Of a stretch of DNA of 64,000 bases, positions 41,844-50,736 are shown piece after piece. Source of the DNA: Pseudomonas guangdongensis (GTDB lineage: Bacteria; Pseudomonadota; Gammaproteobacteria; Pseudomonadales; Pseudomonadaceae); NCBI RefSeq assembly GCF_900105885.1, contig NZ_LT629780.1, forward strand, positions 1,178,001 to 1,242,000. Reading direction: 5' to 3'. Below the pieces are notes generated by a model. It made no database searches, was not told where the DNA came from, and saw only the letters and a program-made list of their open reading frames with translations. The first letter of the stretch is position 1. Every line of letters begins with the position of its first letter. The position numbers and the translations under genes are program-made.

Positions 41844-42325
41844 GGCTGTACCCGGCAGCGGCTGCACAGGCCGACCACCTCGACCATCTGGCTTTCCACG
41901 GCGAAACCCACCTCGCCGGCGGCGGCGGCGATGGCCGCGCCGATGGCCGGCTGCTGCACCTCGATGGCGGTGCTGCACTGGCGGCAGAGGAAGAAATGCC
42001 CCTGGTGGCTCTGCCCCGGATGGTTGCAGCCGATGAACGCGTTCAGCGAGGCGATGCGGTGGATCAGGCCGTTTTCCAGCAGGAAGTCCAGCGCCCGGTA
42101 GACGGTCGGCGGCGCGGCGCGGCGGCCGTCCTCAGCGCTCAGCACGCCGAGGATGTCGTAGGCGCCGAGCGGCTGATGGCTGCGCCAGACCAGTTCCAGC
42201 ACGCGGCGGCGCAGGGCGGTCAGGCGCGCGCCGCTGCTGGCGCACAGCGCGTCGGCGGTGGCCAGGGCGGCGGCCACGCAGTGGCTGTGGTCGTGGGGGT
42301 GGCAGGCCAGCGGTGTGGCGGTCAT
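41840..42325 (-). CDS. zur: Zinc uptake regulator Zur (Fur family)
   Basis: A 161-residue zinc-sensing repressor. The winged helix has [29 protein letters not shown] split across the DNA-binding region. The structural zinc site has two CxxC pairs, FLCRQCSTA and GLCSRCRVQ. The regulatory site includes the HQGHFFLC His residues. The N-terminus is His-rich (CHPHDHSHC). It is first in zur-znuC-znuB and divergent from znuA, with a Zur box between them, so it should repress both units and itself when zinc is sufficient. Confidence 0.94.
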   Translation of the reverse strand: MTATPLACHPHDHSHCVAAALATADALCASSGARLTALRRRVLELVWRSHQPLGAYDILGVLSAEDGRRAAPPTVYRALDFLLENGLIHRIASLNAFIGCNHPGQSHQGHFFLCRQCSTAIEVQQPAIGAAIAAAAGEVGFAVESQMVEVVGLCSRCRVQP

Positions 42326-42348
42326 GGCGACACTCCAGGACGAAGGGA

Positions 42349-42363
42349 CGTTATTATATAGCC
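42349..42363. promoter_or_regulatory. Zur box in the zur-znuA divergent promoter
   Basis: CGTTATTATATAGCC matches the gammaproteobacterial Zur core TGTTATANTATAACA at 10 of 14 informative positions. It is the only AT-rich stretch in the 63-base gap between the two start codons. One site could control both directions. Confidence 0.75.
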
Positions 42364-42388
42364 GTTTACCCAACCGAGAGAGTCCGCC

Positions 42389-43486
42389 GTGCTCCGTCCG
42401 TCTTCCCTGCTGCCCGCCGCCGCGCTGGCCGCCCTGTTGATCGCCCCGGCGCAGGCCGAGGTGCGCGTGCTGACCAGCATCAAGCCGCTGCAGCTGATCG
42501 CCGCCGCCGTGCAGGACGGCGCCGGCAGCCCCGACGTGCTGCTGCCGCCGGGCGCCTCGCCGCACCACTACGCGCTGCGCCCCTCGGACATCCGCCGCCT
42601 CGGCGAGGCCGAGCTGTTCTACTGGGTCGGCCCCGATCTGGAAAGCTTCCTGCCGCGCGTACTGGAAGGCCGCCAGGCGCCGACCCTGAGCCTGCAGACC
42701 CTGCCCGGCCTGCACCTGCGCCGCTTCGGCGAGGAGCACCGGCACACCGACGCCGATGAGCACGCGCACGGCGCCGCCGCGCAGGCTGGTCACGATCACG
42801 ACGATCACGACGATCACGACGATCACGACGATCACGACGATCACGACGATCACGACGATCACGACGATCACGCAGACCACGCAGACCACGCAGACCACGC
42901 AGACCACGCAGACCACGCAGGGCATGCCGGTGCCGGCGACGATCACGACCATGCCCATCGCCCCGGCAGCCTCGACGCCCATCTCTGGCTGCTGCCGGCC
43001 AATGCCCGGCTGATCGCCGTGCGGATGGCCGCCGACCTGGCCGCCGCCGATCCGCACAACGCCGCGCGCTACCGGACCAACCTGGCCGCCTTCGAGCAGC
43101 GCCTGGCGGTCAGCGACGCGCGGCTCAAGGCGCGCCTGGCGCCGCTGGCCGGCAAGCCGTTCTTCGTCTTCCACGAGGCCTTCGACTACTTCGAGGAGGC
43201 CTACGGCCTGCGCCACGCCGGAGTGTTCGCGGTGAGCGCCGAGGTGCAGCCGGGCGCCCGACACGTCGCGGCGATGCGCGAGCAGCTCAAGGCCGCCGGG
43301 CCGAGCTGCGTGTTCAGCGAGCCGCCGCTGCGCCCGCGCCTGGCGGAAACCCTCAGCGCCGGCTTGCCGGTGCATCTCGCCGAACTGGACGCCCTGGGCT
43401 TCGCCCTCAAGCCCGAGGCCGGCGCCTACGAGACGCTGCTGGAAACCCTCGGCGCGGAACTGGCGGGCTGTCTGGAGCGGCTCTGA
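42389..43486 (+). CDS. znuA: Zinc ABC transporter binding protein ZnuA with repeat-encoded His-rich loop
   Basis: A 365-residue periplasmic zinc-binding protein of cluster A-I. It starts at GTG (42389) with a GAGAGAG ribosome site and a signal peptide ending near PAQA-EV. Zinc-ligand His residues are seen in PPGASPHHYAL, SLDAHLWLLP and FFVFHEAFDYF. The charged flexible loop between the first two ligands (residues about 123-190) is unusually long and regular: HD, eight HDD triplets, five HAD triplets and two HAG triplets. It is encoded by perfect 9-bp tandem repeats (42797-42913). The loop is thought to collect zinc for delivery to the main site. Divergent from zur. Confidence 0.95.
   Translation: MLRPSSLLPAAALAALLIAPAQAEVRVLTSIKPLQLIAAAVQDGAGSPDVLLPPGASPHHYALRPSDIRRLGEAELFYWVGPDLESFLPRVLEGRQAPTLSLQTLPGLHLRRFGEEHRHTDADEHAHGAAAQAGHDHDDHDDHDDHDDHDDHDDHDDHDDHADHADHADHADHADHAGHAGAGDDHDHAHRPGSLDAHLWLLPANARLIAVRMAADLAAADPHNAARYRTNLAAFEQRLAVSDARLKARLAPLAGKPFFVFHEAFDYFEEAYGLRHAGVFAVSAEVQPGARHVAAMREQLKAAGPSCVFSEPPLRPRLAETLSAGLPVHLAELDALGFALKPEAGAYETLLETLGAELAGCLERL
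42797..42913. repeat. 9-bp tandem repeats inside znuA
   Basis: Eight perfect copies of CACGACGAT (42797-42868) are followed directly by five perfect copies of CACGCAGAC (42869-42913). The unit is a multiple of three, so gain or loss of copies keeps the znuA frame and only changes loop length. Confidence 0.97.
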
Positions 43487-43634
43487 GGCCCGGAGCCTGC
43501 CAGCCCGTGCAGCGCTGGCGCGGGCTGGCGATACCTCGGCATCGCTCGACAACCGCTGCGCGGGCTTTCGACCCTGCGCCCGGCAACGGACGCGGGCGGA
43601 CGGGTCACCGGCGGCCCCGGATGCCCCGCTCGCC

Positions 43635-44099
43635 CTACAGCCAGCGCCTGACCCGCGCGCAGTAGGCGCGGTATTCGGCGCCGAACAGCTGCTGCAGCGC
43701 GCGCTCCTCGGCGCGGATCTGCCCGCGGTCGATCAGCAGCACGAACAGCAGCGGCGCCAGCAGCGCCAGCGGCTGGCCCAGCCACAGGGCGAAGGCGAGC
43801 AGCAGCAGGGCGTCGCCCAGGTAGATGGGGTTGCGCGAGCGGGCGAAGGGGCCCCCTTCGACCAGCCGGCTGGCGCGCTGCGGATGCAGCGGATCGACCG
43901 TGGTGCGCGCCCGCCACAGCGTCCACACGGCCGCCAGCATCAGTCCCAGCGCCGCCAGGGCGAGCAGCACGGCCAGCCCGCGCAGCGTCGCGCTGTCGAG
44001 GCGGGCGGCGGGCCAGGCGCGGTGCAGCGCCCAGCCGCCCAGCGCGCAGAGCGCGGCGAGCAGTGGCGGCGGCATCCAGCGGTGCAGGGTGGCGAGCAT
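43635..44099 (-). CDS. Isoprenylcysteine carboxyl methyltransferase-like membrane protein
   Basis: A 154-residue inner-membrane protein with four hydrophobic segments. The segment LVEGGPFARSRNPIYLGDALLLLAFAL is the typical NnrU/ICMT core, and the end (EERALQQLFGAEYRAYCARVRRWL) is the conserved SAM-binding tail. Family members methylate small thiols or lipids, but most bacterial ones are uncharacterised. It starts 14 bases after the stop codon of the thioredoxin-like gene on the same strand, so the two may be co-transcribed. Confidence 0.82.
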   Translation of the reverse strand: MLATLHRWMPPPLLAALCALGGWALHRAWPAARLDSATLRGLAVLLALAALGLMLAAVWTLWRARTTVDPLHPQRASRLVEGGPFARSRNPIYLGDALLLLAFALWLGQPLALLAPLLFVLLIDRGQIRAEERALQQLFGAEYRAYCARVRRWL

Positions 44100-44113
44100 C
44101 GGGCGGGCCTCGT

Positions 44114-44686
44114 TCAGTCGTCCTGCCAGGGACAATAGCAGCCCACCGCCAGGGTGCCGGTGCTCTGTAGCGGGCGGCCGGCGAGCAGCGCCTCGATCAC
44201 CGGCTCGATGAAGCTGTTGGCCGAGGTGCATACCGCGCCTTCGCTGTAGGGGCCGACGTAGGCCAGGTTGCCGTCGCGGTCCCAGATCGCCACCGCCGGG
44301 CTGGCCGGCAGCCGCTCGGCGCCGGGCAGCTCGGCCAGCGGCCGCAGGGCGCCCAGGCTGTCGGGCAGGCGGCCGCGACTGCCGGGTTTCTGCCAGACGT
44401 AGAAGTCGACGCCCTGGCCGGCGAAGTGGTCGAGCAGCTCGGCCAGGTGCTGCTGGTTGCCGACGTTGCACGGGCACGGCGGGTCCCACAGGTGCACCAC
44501 GCGGATCGTCCCGCTGCCGGCCAGCTCGGCGGGCAGGCGCAGGGCGCCGGCGTCGAACAGCACGGTGCTTTCGCCGAACGGGCGGATGTAGCGGGCCTGA
44601 TACCAGGCGTACAGGCTGCCCAGGCCGATCACCCAGAGCAGAACGAATAGACTGACGAAGACGGTCTTGCGGCGCGAAGCGGACAT
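44114..44686 (-). CDS. DUF6436-like membrane-anchored thioredoxin-fold protein
   Basis: A 190-residue protein with one N-terminal membrane helix (VFVSLFVLLWVIGLGSLYAWY) and a periplasmic domain. The fold is suggested by RVVHLWDPPCPCNVGNQQHL, where a CPC motif sits at the usual thioredoxin active-site place. A later SPAVAIWDRDGNLAYVGPY resembles the cis-Pro strand. More Cys near the end (VGCYCPWQ, AVCTSAN) could take part in redox chemistry. The start at 44686 (MSASRRK) gives a clean signal anchor. Exact function unknown. Confidence 0.75.
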   Translation of the reverse strand: MSASRRKTVFVSLFVLLWVIGLGSLYAWYQARYIRPFGESTVLFDAGALRLPAELAGSGTIRVVHLWDPPCPCNVGNQQHLAELLDHFAGQGVDFYVWQKPGSRGRLPDSLGALRPLAELPGAERLPASPAVAIWDRDGNLAYVGPYSEGAVCTSANSFIEPVIEALLAGRPLQSTGTLAVGCYCPWQDD

Positions 44687-44796
44687 GGTGGTGGAACTGG
44701 TCGGCCAAGGGGCGCCCAGCTTGCCATGTCGCGGCGCCGGTCTGAAGATCGCAGGCAGCGGCCGATCAGCGCATCGGCCGGCAAGGGGGCATCGCC

Positions 44797-45732
44797 ATGC
44801 AGGACAGTTTCGATCCCGCACTGCTGCGCCGGCAGCTGCCGCCGCTGAGCGCCGCGGCGGCGGCCGAGGGCGACGCGCAGGTGCAGGCCTACCGGCGCTT
44901 CTACGCCCTGGCGCAGCGCCCGGGCCTGCGCAGCCGCCTCGGCTGGGTGGCGGCCGGTGGCCGGCGCCTGGCGGTGCAGGCCTGGTGGCGCGACAGCGCG
45001 CGGGCCACGCTGTTGCTGCTGCACGGCTACTACGACCACATGGGCCTGTACCGCCATGTGCTGGACTGGGCGCTGGCGATGGACTTCGCCGTGCTGGCCT
45101 GCGACCTGCCCGGCCACGGCCTGTCCGAGGGCGCGCCGGCGAGCATCGACGACTTCGCCGAGTACCAGGCGGCGCTGGCCGCGCTGTTCGAGGCCGCCGG
45201 GCAGCTCGGCCTGCCGCAGCCCTGGCACCTGTTCGGGCAGAGCACCGGCGGCGCCATCCTGCTGGATTACCTGCTCGGCGGCGCGCCGCGCCCGGAGATC
45301 GGCCAGAGCGTGCTGCTCGCGCCGCTGGTGCGGCCGCGCGCCTGGGGCCGCTCGAAGCTCGGCTATCACCTGCTCAACCCCTTCGTCAGCCAGATCGCCC
45401 GGCGCTTCAGCGACAATTCCGGCGACGCCGCCTTCCTCGATTTCGTGCGCCACGATCCGCTGCAGGCGCAGGTGCTGCCCACCGCCTGGGTCGGCGCGCT
45501 GGCGCGCTGGATTCCGCGCATCGAGCAGGCGCCGGCCTCGGCGCAGCGGCCGCTGATCATCCAGGGCGACGCCGACATGACCGTCGACTGGCGGCACAAC
45601 CTAGCGGTGCTGGCCGACAAGTTCCACGGCGCCGAGCAGCTGATCCTGCCCGGCGCGCGGCACCATCTGGTCAACGAGGAAGCGGGCCAGCGCGCGCGCC
45701 TGTTCGCCCTGCTCGGCGAGCGTTTCGCCTAG
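44797..45732 (+). CDS. Alpha/beta hydrolase (lysophospholipase/monoacylglycerol lipase type)
   Basis: A 311-residue serine hydrolase. LLHGYYDHMGLY holds the oxyanion region, LFGQSTGGAILLDY the nucleophile Ser in GxSxG, IIQGDADMTVDW the Asp, and LPGARHHLVNE the His. It has no signal peptide. It is divergent from the thioredoxin-like gene (110 bases between starts) and converges with the cupin gene, the two stop codons sharing four bases (CTAG). Confidence 0.85.
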   Translation: MQDSFDPALLRRQLPPLSAAAAAEGDAQVQAYRRFYALAQRPGLRSRLGWVAAGGRRLAVQAWWRDSARATLLLLHGYYDHMGLYRHVLDWALAMDFAVLACDLPGHGLSEGAPASIDDFAEYQAALAALFEAAGQLGLPQPWHLFGQSTGGAILLDYLLGGAPRPEIGQSVLLAPLVRPRAWGRSKLGYHLLNPFVSQIARRFSDNSGDAAFLDFVRHDPLQAQVLPTAWVGALARWIPRIEQAPASAQRPLIIQGDADMTVDWRHNLAVLADKFHGAEQLILPGARHHLVNEEAGQRARLFALLGERFA

Positions 45733-46082
45733 GACGCGGCGGGCGCAGGCGGGGCCGGCGCGTCGAGATGCACCGCCAGCCACACCGTCGGCCGGTCCGC
45801 CGCGGTGGCCTCGACCCGGTGGCGGCAGCCGGCCGGGATCAGCAGGTGGTCGCCCTCCGCCAGCGCGCGCGGCGCCGGCTCGCCGTCCAGTCGCAGCAGG
45901 GCGTGGCCGGCGAGCAGCAGCACCCATTCGTCCCAGTCCTGTGCGTACCAGAAGCCCGGCGGGCTGGCCTGGCCGTGGGAGACGATGCGCTCGATGCGGC
46001 AGCCGGGCCGGTTCAGCAGGTCGTCGAAGCGCTCGCCGCCGCGGGCGTCGGGCAGCGGGCGGAACAGGTTGGCGGCCGGCAT
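45729..46082 (-). CDS. Cupin domain protein
   Basis: A 117-residue single-domain cupin. The metal-binding motif pattern is seen in WYAQDWDEWVLLLAGHALL and LAEGDHLLIPAGCRHRVE (His pair). The start at 46082 lies 2 bases after the ZIP transporter stop (46085), so they are likely one operon. Catalytic or binding role unknown. Confidence 0.82.
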   Translation of the reverse strand: MPAANLFRPLPDARGGERFDDLLNRPGCRIERIVSHGQASPPGFWYAQDWDEWVLLLAGHALLRLDGEPAPRALAEGDHLLIPAGCRHRVEATAADRPTVWLAVHLDAPAPPAPAAS

Positions 46083-46084
46083 AC

Positions 46085-47014
46085 TCAGCCCAGCGCGGTG
46101 TCGAGGAACATCATCACCGCGAAGCCGAGCATCAGGCCGAGGGTCGCTTGGGTCTGGTGGCCGTTGCGGTGGGTCTCGGGGATCACCTCGTGGGACACCA
46201 CGAAGATCATCGCCCCGGCGGCCAGTCCCAGGCCGACCGGGTAGGCCAGGGCGAAGCCGCTGGACAGGCCGATGCCGACCAGCGCGCCGAGCGGCTCCAT
46301 CAGCCCGGAGGCGGCGGCGACCAGCACCGAGAAGCCCGGCGCCAGGCCGGCGCTGCGCAGCGCCAGGGCCACCGCCAGGCCCTCGGGGATGTCCTGGATG
46401 GCGATGGCGCTGGCCAGCGGCAGGCCGACGCTCAGGTCGCCGCCGGCGAAGCCGACGCCGATGGCCATGCCCTCGGGCAGGTTGTGCAGGGCGATGGCCA
46501 GCACGAACAGCCAGACCCGGTTGAGCCGCTCGCACTCCGGGCCGCAGGGGCCGGTGCTGGCGTGCTCGTGGGGGGTGAAGTAGTCGAGGCCGAGCATCAG
46601 CAGCACGCCCAGGCCCAGGCCGAACACCACCACCAGGGCGGCGCCCGGCGCGCTGCCGAGGATCGTCTCGGCGGCGGCGAGGCCCGGCAGGATCAGCGAG
46701 AAGGCGCTGGCCGCCAGCATCATCCCGGCGGCGAAGCCGAGCATGCTGTCCTGGCTGCGCTGGCTCACCCGGCCGAGGCCGATGGCCAGCAGCGCGCCGC
46801 CGGCGGTGGCGACGAAGCCGGCGCTGCCGCCGAGCAGCGCGCGCTGCAGGCCGAGCGGCTCGACGGCGGCGAAGGCGTTGGCGATCCCGGCCAGCAGCAG
46901 CGCCAGCAGCGCGCTGAGCGCGGCGAGCAGGCCGCCGGCGATCAGCGGGTGCTGGCGGGCCTGCAGCAGCCAGGCGTTGCGCAGTTCGGCGTTGAGGGTC
47001 TGGGTGTCGGACAT
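46085..47014 (-). CDS. ZIP family divalent metal transporter
   Basis: A 309-residue inner-membrane transporter with about eight helices. The diagnostic metal-path motifs are IALHNLPEGMAIGVGFAGG in helix IV and IAIQDIPEGLAVALAL in helix V. A short metal-binding loop TPHEHASTGPCGPEC lies between the two halves. It resembles GufA/ZupT-type importers of zinc and iron. No Zur box was recognised upstream. It lies ahead of the cupin gene on the minus strand. Confidence 0.93.
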   Translation of the reverse strand: MSDTQTLNAELRNAWLLQARQHPLIAGGLLAALSALLALLLAGIANAFAAVEPLGLQRALLGGSAGFVATAGGALLAIGLGRVSQRSQDSMLGFAAGMMLAASAFSLILPGLAAAETILGSAPGAALVVVFGLGLGVLLMLGLDYFTPHEHASTGPCGPECERLNRVWLFVLAIALHNLPEGMAIGVGFAGGDLSVGLPLASAIAIQDIPEGLAVALALRSAGLAPGFSVLVAAASGLMEPLGALVGIGLSSGFALAYPVGLGLAAGAMIFVVSHEVIPETHRNGHQTQATLGLMLGFAVMMFLDTALG

Positions 47015-47126
47015 GGCGGCGGCTTCGGCAGCGGAGATACTTCCATTAGAGCCGATCGGCGCGCCTGCTGCAGCGCAACGCCGCCGATGGGCGCGATGCA
47101 CGGCGACTATCGCCGCGCGCGGTTGC

Positions 47127-48446
47127 TCAGCCCTGCGCCTCGCCGGCGCCCGGCGCCGCGGTGCGGGTCACCATCACCTGGTCGATGCGGTAGCTGTCGA
47201 CGTCCATCACCTCGAAGGTGTAGCCGCCCCAGGTCACGCTGTCGGTGCGCTTGGGCACCCGGCGCAGCATGGTCATCAGGAAGCCGGCGAGGGTCTCGTA
47301 CTCGTCCTCGTGGGGCACGCTGTCGATCTCCAGGGCGCGGCGCACGTCCTGGATCGGGGTGACGCCGTCGATCAGCCAGGAGTTCTCGTCGCGGCGCACG
47401 ATCTGCTCCTCGTACCAGGGCGAGACCATGTCGCCCATGACGATGCTCATCACGTCGTTGAGGCTGATCAGGCCGACCACCAGGCTGTACTCGTTGACGA
47501 TCAGGGCGAAGGTCTCGCCGGCCTGGCGGAACTGCTTGAGCACCTCGGCAAGGGTCAGGCGGTCGGGCACCACCAGCGGCTTGCGGAGCAGGCCGGGGTC
47601 GGCGAGGGAGATCGGCTGGTCGCCGAGCACGCGCTGGAACAGGTCCTTGATGGTCACGTAGCCGACGATGTGGTCGATGCCGCCGTCGCACACCGGGTAG
47701 GCCGAGTAGGGCTCGTCGGCGATCCGCGAGCGGATCAGCGCGTCGGGGTCGTCGATCAGGAAGTAGACGATGCTGTCGCGGTGGGTCATGGCGCTGGGCA
47801 GGGTGCGGGTTTCCAGCTCGAAGATGTTCTCGATGACCTGTTGTTCGCTGGCCGCCAGGGTGCCGGACTGGGCGCCGGCCTGGGTCATGGCGAGGATGTC
47901 CTCGGGGGTGATGCTGTCGTCGCGCTGCTTGGGCAGCTTGAGCAGGGCGATCACCCCGCCGACCAGCCAGGCGTAGACCAGCACCAGCGGCTTGAGCAGG
48001 GTGGTGAGCAGACGCATCGGGCCGATGACGCGGATGGCGAGTTGCTCGGGGACGGCCATGGCGACCTGCTTGGGAATCAGGTCGGTGACCACGATGAACA
48101 GCGAGGTGGTGAGCACGAAGGAGGCGACGAAGGCGAGGGTGGTGGCCTGTTCGGCGCTTAGCCAGGCTGCGAGCAGGCGCTCGAACGGCGGGCTGAGCAG
48201 GCCCTCGCCGACGATGCCGCCGAGGATCGCCAGGGCGTTCATGCCGATCTGCACCACGGTGAAGTAGTGGCCGGGGTTTTCCTGGATGGCGATGACCCGC
48301 AGCGCCTCGGCGTTGCCCTCGTCGGCCATCTGCCGCAGCTTCACCGGCCGCGAGGCGGCCAGGGCGATTTCCGCCAGGGAGAAGAACGCGCTGAGCAGGA
48401 TGAGCAGGGCGAGCAGGAGCAGGCTGTGGCTGGCAGTCAGGGACAT
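47127..48446 (-). CDS. CNNM/CorC (HlyC)-family protein with DUF21, CBS and CorC_HlyC domains
   Basis: A 439-residue protein. The N-terminal DUF21 membrane domain (about 1-200, three to four helices) carries LLSAFFSLAEIALAASRPVK. A CBS pair follows (about 215-340; SAMTHRDSIVYFLIDDP and RKPLVVPDRLTLAEVLKQF), then a CorC_HlyC domain (about 350-430; WLIDGVTPIQDVRRALEI). Homologues include magnesium/cobalt efflux proteins and the misnamed hemolysin TlyC. Magnesium export is the likely role by family. It is single, with no visible partner. Confidence 0.9.
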   Translation of the reverse strand: MSLTASHSLLLLALLILLSAFFSLAEIALAASRPVKLRQMADEGNAEALRVIAIQENPGHYFTVVQIGMNALAILGGIVGEGLLSPPFERLLAAWLSAEQATTLAFVASFVLTTSLFIVVTDLIPKQVAMAVPEQLAIRVIGPMRLLTTLLKPLVLVYAWLVGGVIALLKLPKQRDDSITPEDILAMTQAGAQSGTLAASEQQVIENIFELETRTLPSAMTHRDSIVYFLIDDPDALIRSRIADEPYSAYPVCDGGIDHIVGYVTIKDLFQRVLGDQPISLADPGLLRKPLVVPDRLTLAEVLKQFRQAGETFALIVNEYSLVVGLISLNDVMSIVMGDMVSPWYEEQIVRRDENSWLIDGVTPIQDVRRALEIDSVPHEDEYETLAGFLMTMLRRVPKRTDSVTWGGYTFEVMDVDSYRIDQVMVTRTAAPGAGEAQG

Positions 48447-48531
48447 GGGCGGTCTGCGGGCTGTGGATAACGTCCGGAGGGTAGCATGGGCGCCCGGCGG
48501 CGGTGATGACCGCGCCGGGCGCCGGGCCGCT

Positions 48532-50499
48532 TCAGCGCACCACGTGGAGGAAGTGCATGTGCTGCTCGTACTGGTCGAGGATGTCGTCGATCACCTCGTC
48601 GCGCGACCAGCCCATCACGTCGTAGTCCTGGCCGCCTTCGAGCAGGTGGACCTCGGCGCGGAAGTACTTGCGCTCCTCGCGCTCGTCGCCTTCGAGCATC
48701 ACGAAGCTGGGCTGCACGTAGGCGCGCGGGCGCACCTCGTAGACGAAGTCGACCTCGCTGCCGTGGCTGACCTCCAGACGGATGCGCTGGTCGTCGCCGC
48801 TCTCGACCCTGGCGCTCAGGCCCTGCTTGCGCAGCTCCTCGGCCACCGCCTCGCCGGCCGGCAGCACCACCTCGGCGAGGAAGCGGTTGACGTGGGCGCG
48901 GCGCGGGAACATCACCAGGTTGCGCAGGCGCCGCTGCCAGCCGCCGGGGCTGCGCGCCTGGCGGGTGTGTCCGGAGGTCTGGTGGCGCAGCACGCGCTTG
49001 GTGGAGTCCAGGTGCAGGGCCTTGAGCAGCCCCCACATCGAGGCCAGCAGGATCACCGAGAACGGCAGGGCGCTGGCGATGGTGGCGGTCTGCAGGGCGC
49101 TGAGGCCGTCGGCCAGCAGCAGGGCGATGGCCACCACGCCGATCGAGGCGGCCCAGAAGATCCGCTGCCACAGCGGGGTCTGCGGGTTGCCGCCGGAGGC
49201 GAGCATGTCCACCACCAGCGAGCCGGAGTCGGCCGAGGTGACGAAGAACACCACCACCATCAGCACCGCCACCGTCGACAGCACGCTGGACAGCGGGAAC
49301 TGTTCGAGGAAGGCGAACAGCGCCAGCGAGCTGTCCTGGCCGACGGTGTCGGCCAGGCTGGTCAGGCCGTCCTGCATGATCATGTGGATGGCGCCGTTGC
49401 CGAACACCGTCATCCACAGCAGGGTGAAGCCGGCGGGGACGAACATCACCCCGGTGACGAACTGGCGGATGGTCCGCCCGCGCGAGACGCGGGCGATGAA
49501 CATGCCGACGAACGGCGACCAGGACATCCACCAGCCCCAGTACAGCAGGGTCCAGCCGCCCAGCCAGTCGGTCGGCTCGTAGGCGTAGAGGTTGAAGGTC
49601 TTGCTGACGATCTCCGACAGGTAGCTGCCGGTGTTCTGCACGAAGGTTTGCAGCAGGTACACGGTGGGGCCGAGCACCAGCACCAGGGCCAGCAGCAGCA
49701 CCGCCAGGCCGAGGTTCAGCTCGGAGAGGATGCGGATGCCCTTGTCCAGCCCGGTGACCACCGACAGGGTGGCCAGCGCGGTGACGCCGACGATCAGCGC
49801 GATCTGCACGGCGGTGCCGACCGGCACGTCGAACAGGTGGTTGAGGCCGCTGTTGATCTGCAGCACGCCGTAGCCCAGCGAGGTGGCCACGCCGAACACC
49901 GTGCCGAGGATGGCGAAGATGTCCACCGCGTGGCCGATGGGGCCGTGGATGCGCTCGCCGATCAGCGGATAGAGCGCCGAGCGCAGGGTCAGCGGCAGGT
50001 TATGCCGGTAGCAGAAAAACGCCAGGATCAGCGCGACGATGGCGTAGATCGCCCAGGCGTGCAGGCCCCAGTGGAAGAAGGTCAGCTTCATCGCCTCGCG
50101 GGCGGCCTGCACCGTGTTGGGCTCGCCCACCGGCGGGGCGACGAAGTGCATCACCGGCTCGGCGACGCCGAAGAACATCAGGCCGATGCCCATGCCGGCG
50201 GAGAACAGCATGGCGAACCAGGTGGTGTTGCTGTAGTCGGGCTGGCTGTGGTCGGGGCCGAGCTTGATGTCGCCGTAACGGCTGACGGCGAGGAACACCA
50301 CGGTGATCAGGATCAGCGCCACGGCCAGTACGTAGAACCAGCTGGCGTTGCCGACGATCCAGTTCTGCACCTGGCCGAACAGGGTCTGGGCGGTCTGTGG
50401 CAGGGCCACGGCGAAGGTGACCAGGGCGAAGATCAGCAGAGCCGAGCCGAAGAACACCGGGGGGTTGAGGGTGCGCGCCAGGCGCGGGGAGGTTTCCAT
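48532..50499 (-). CDS. BCCT family transporter, BetT-like choline uptake
   Basis: A 655-residue betaine/carnitine/choline transporter with twelve helices. The family signature is in WTLLYWGWWMSWSPFVGMFI, with ARVSRGRTIRQF following. FFHWGLHAWAIYAIVALIL is another hallmark. The long cytoplasmic C-terminal tail (about residues 505-655) resembles BetT of Pseudomonas, where it affects osmotic regulation. AAGGAG precedes the ATG at 50499. In P. aeruginosa a betT gene (betT2) lies next to comM as here. Choline as substrate is an inference. Confidence 0.9.
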   Translation of the reverse strand: METSPRLARTLNPPVFFGSALLIFALVTFAVALPQTAQTLFGQVQNWIVGNASWFYVLAVALILITVVFLAVSRYGDIKLGPDHSQPDYSNTTWFAMLFSAGMGIGLMFFGVAEPVMHFVAPPVGEPNTVQAAREAMKLTFFHWGLHAWAIYAIVALILAFFCYRHNLPLTLRSALYPLIGERIHGPIGHAVDIFAILGTVFGVATSLGYGVLQINSGLNHLFDVPVGTAVQIALIVGVTALATLSVVTGLDKGIRILSELNLGLAVLLLALVLVLGPTVYLLQTFVQNTGSYLSEIVSKTFNLYAYEPTDWLGGWTLLYWGWWMSWSPFVGMFIARVSRGRTIRQFVTGVMFVPAGFTLLWMTVFGNGAIHMIMQDGLTSLADTVGQDSSLALFAFLEQFPLSSVLSTVAVLMVVVFFVTSADSGSLVVDMLASGGNPQTPLWQRIFWAASIGVVAIALLLADGLSALQTATIASALPFSVILLASMWGLLKALHLDSTKRVLRHQTSGHTRQARSPGGWQRRLRNLVMFPRRAHVNRFLAEVVLPAGEAVAEELRKQGLSARVESGDDQRIRLEVSHGSEVDFVYEVRPRAYVQPSFVMLEGDEREERKYFRAEVHLLEGGQDYDVMGWSRDEVIDDILDQYEQHMHFLHVVR

Positions 50500-50736
50500 T
50501 GTGCAAGCGCTCCTTTTGATCGGATGGCCGCCAAGGGCGGACGGGAGGTTGCGCACGGCTCGCGCCGGGGCGCGGCGCACGATCTCCCGAGGGCGACGAC
50601 TGTCGCCGTGTTGCGGGCTTTTCCATCTCTTTTCGCCACCGATCGATGCCGGAAAGATCTGGGGTGGCCAGCCAGTCTAGCACGTCGATAGCTTTTTCAG
50701 GGATTTTGAAGCTTGCCGATAGCTTGGCTGTATCGC

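Noticed and set aside
42797..42913. Tandem repeats in znuA as a possible CRISPR or minisatellite locus
   Set aside because: The repeats are 9 bp, have no spacers and lie in frame inside znuA, encoding its known His-rich loop.
43499..43529. Inverted repeat GCCAGCCCG / CGGGCTGGC after znuA as a terminator
   Set aside because: It has a 13-base loop and no U tract in either direction, so support is insufficient.
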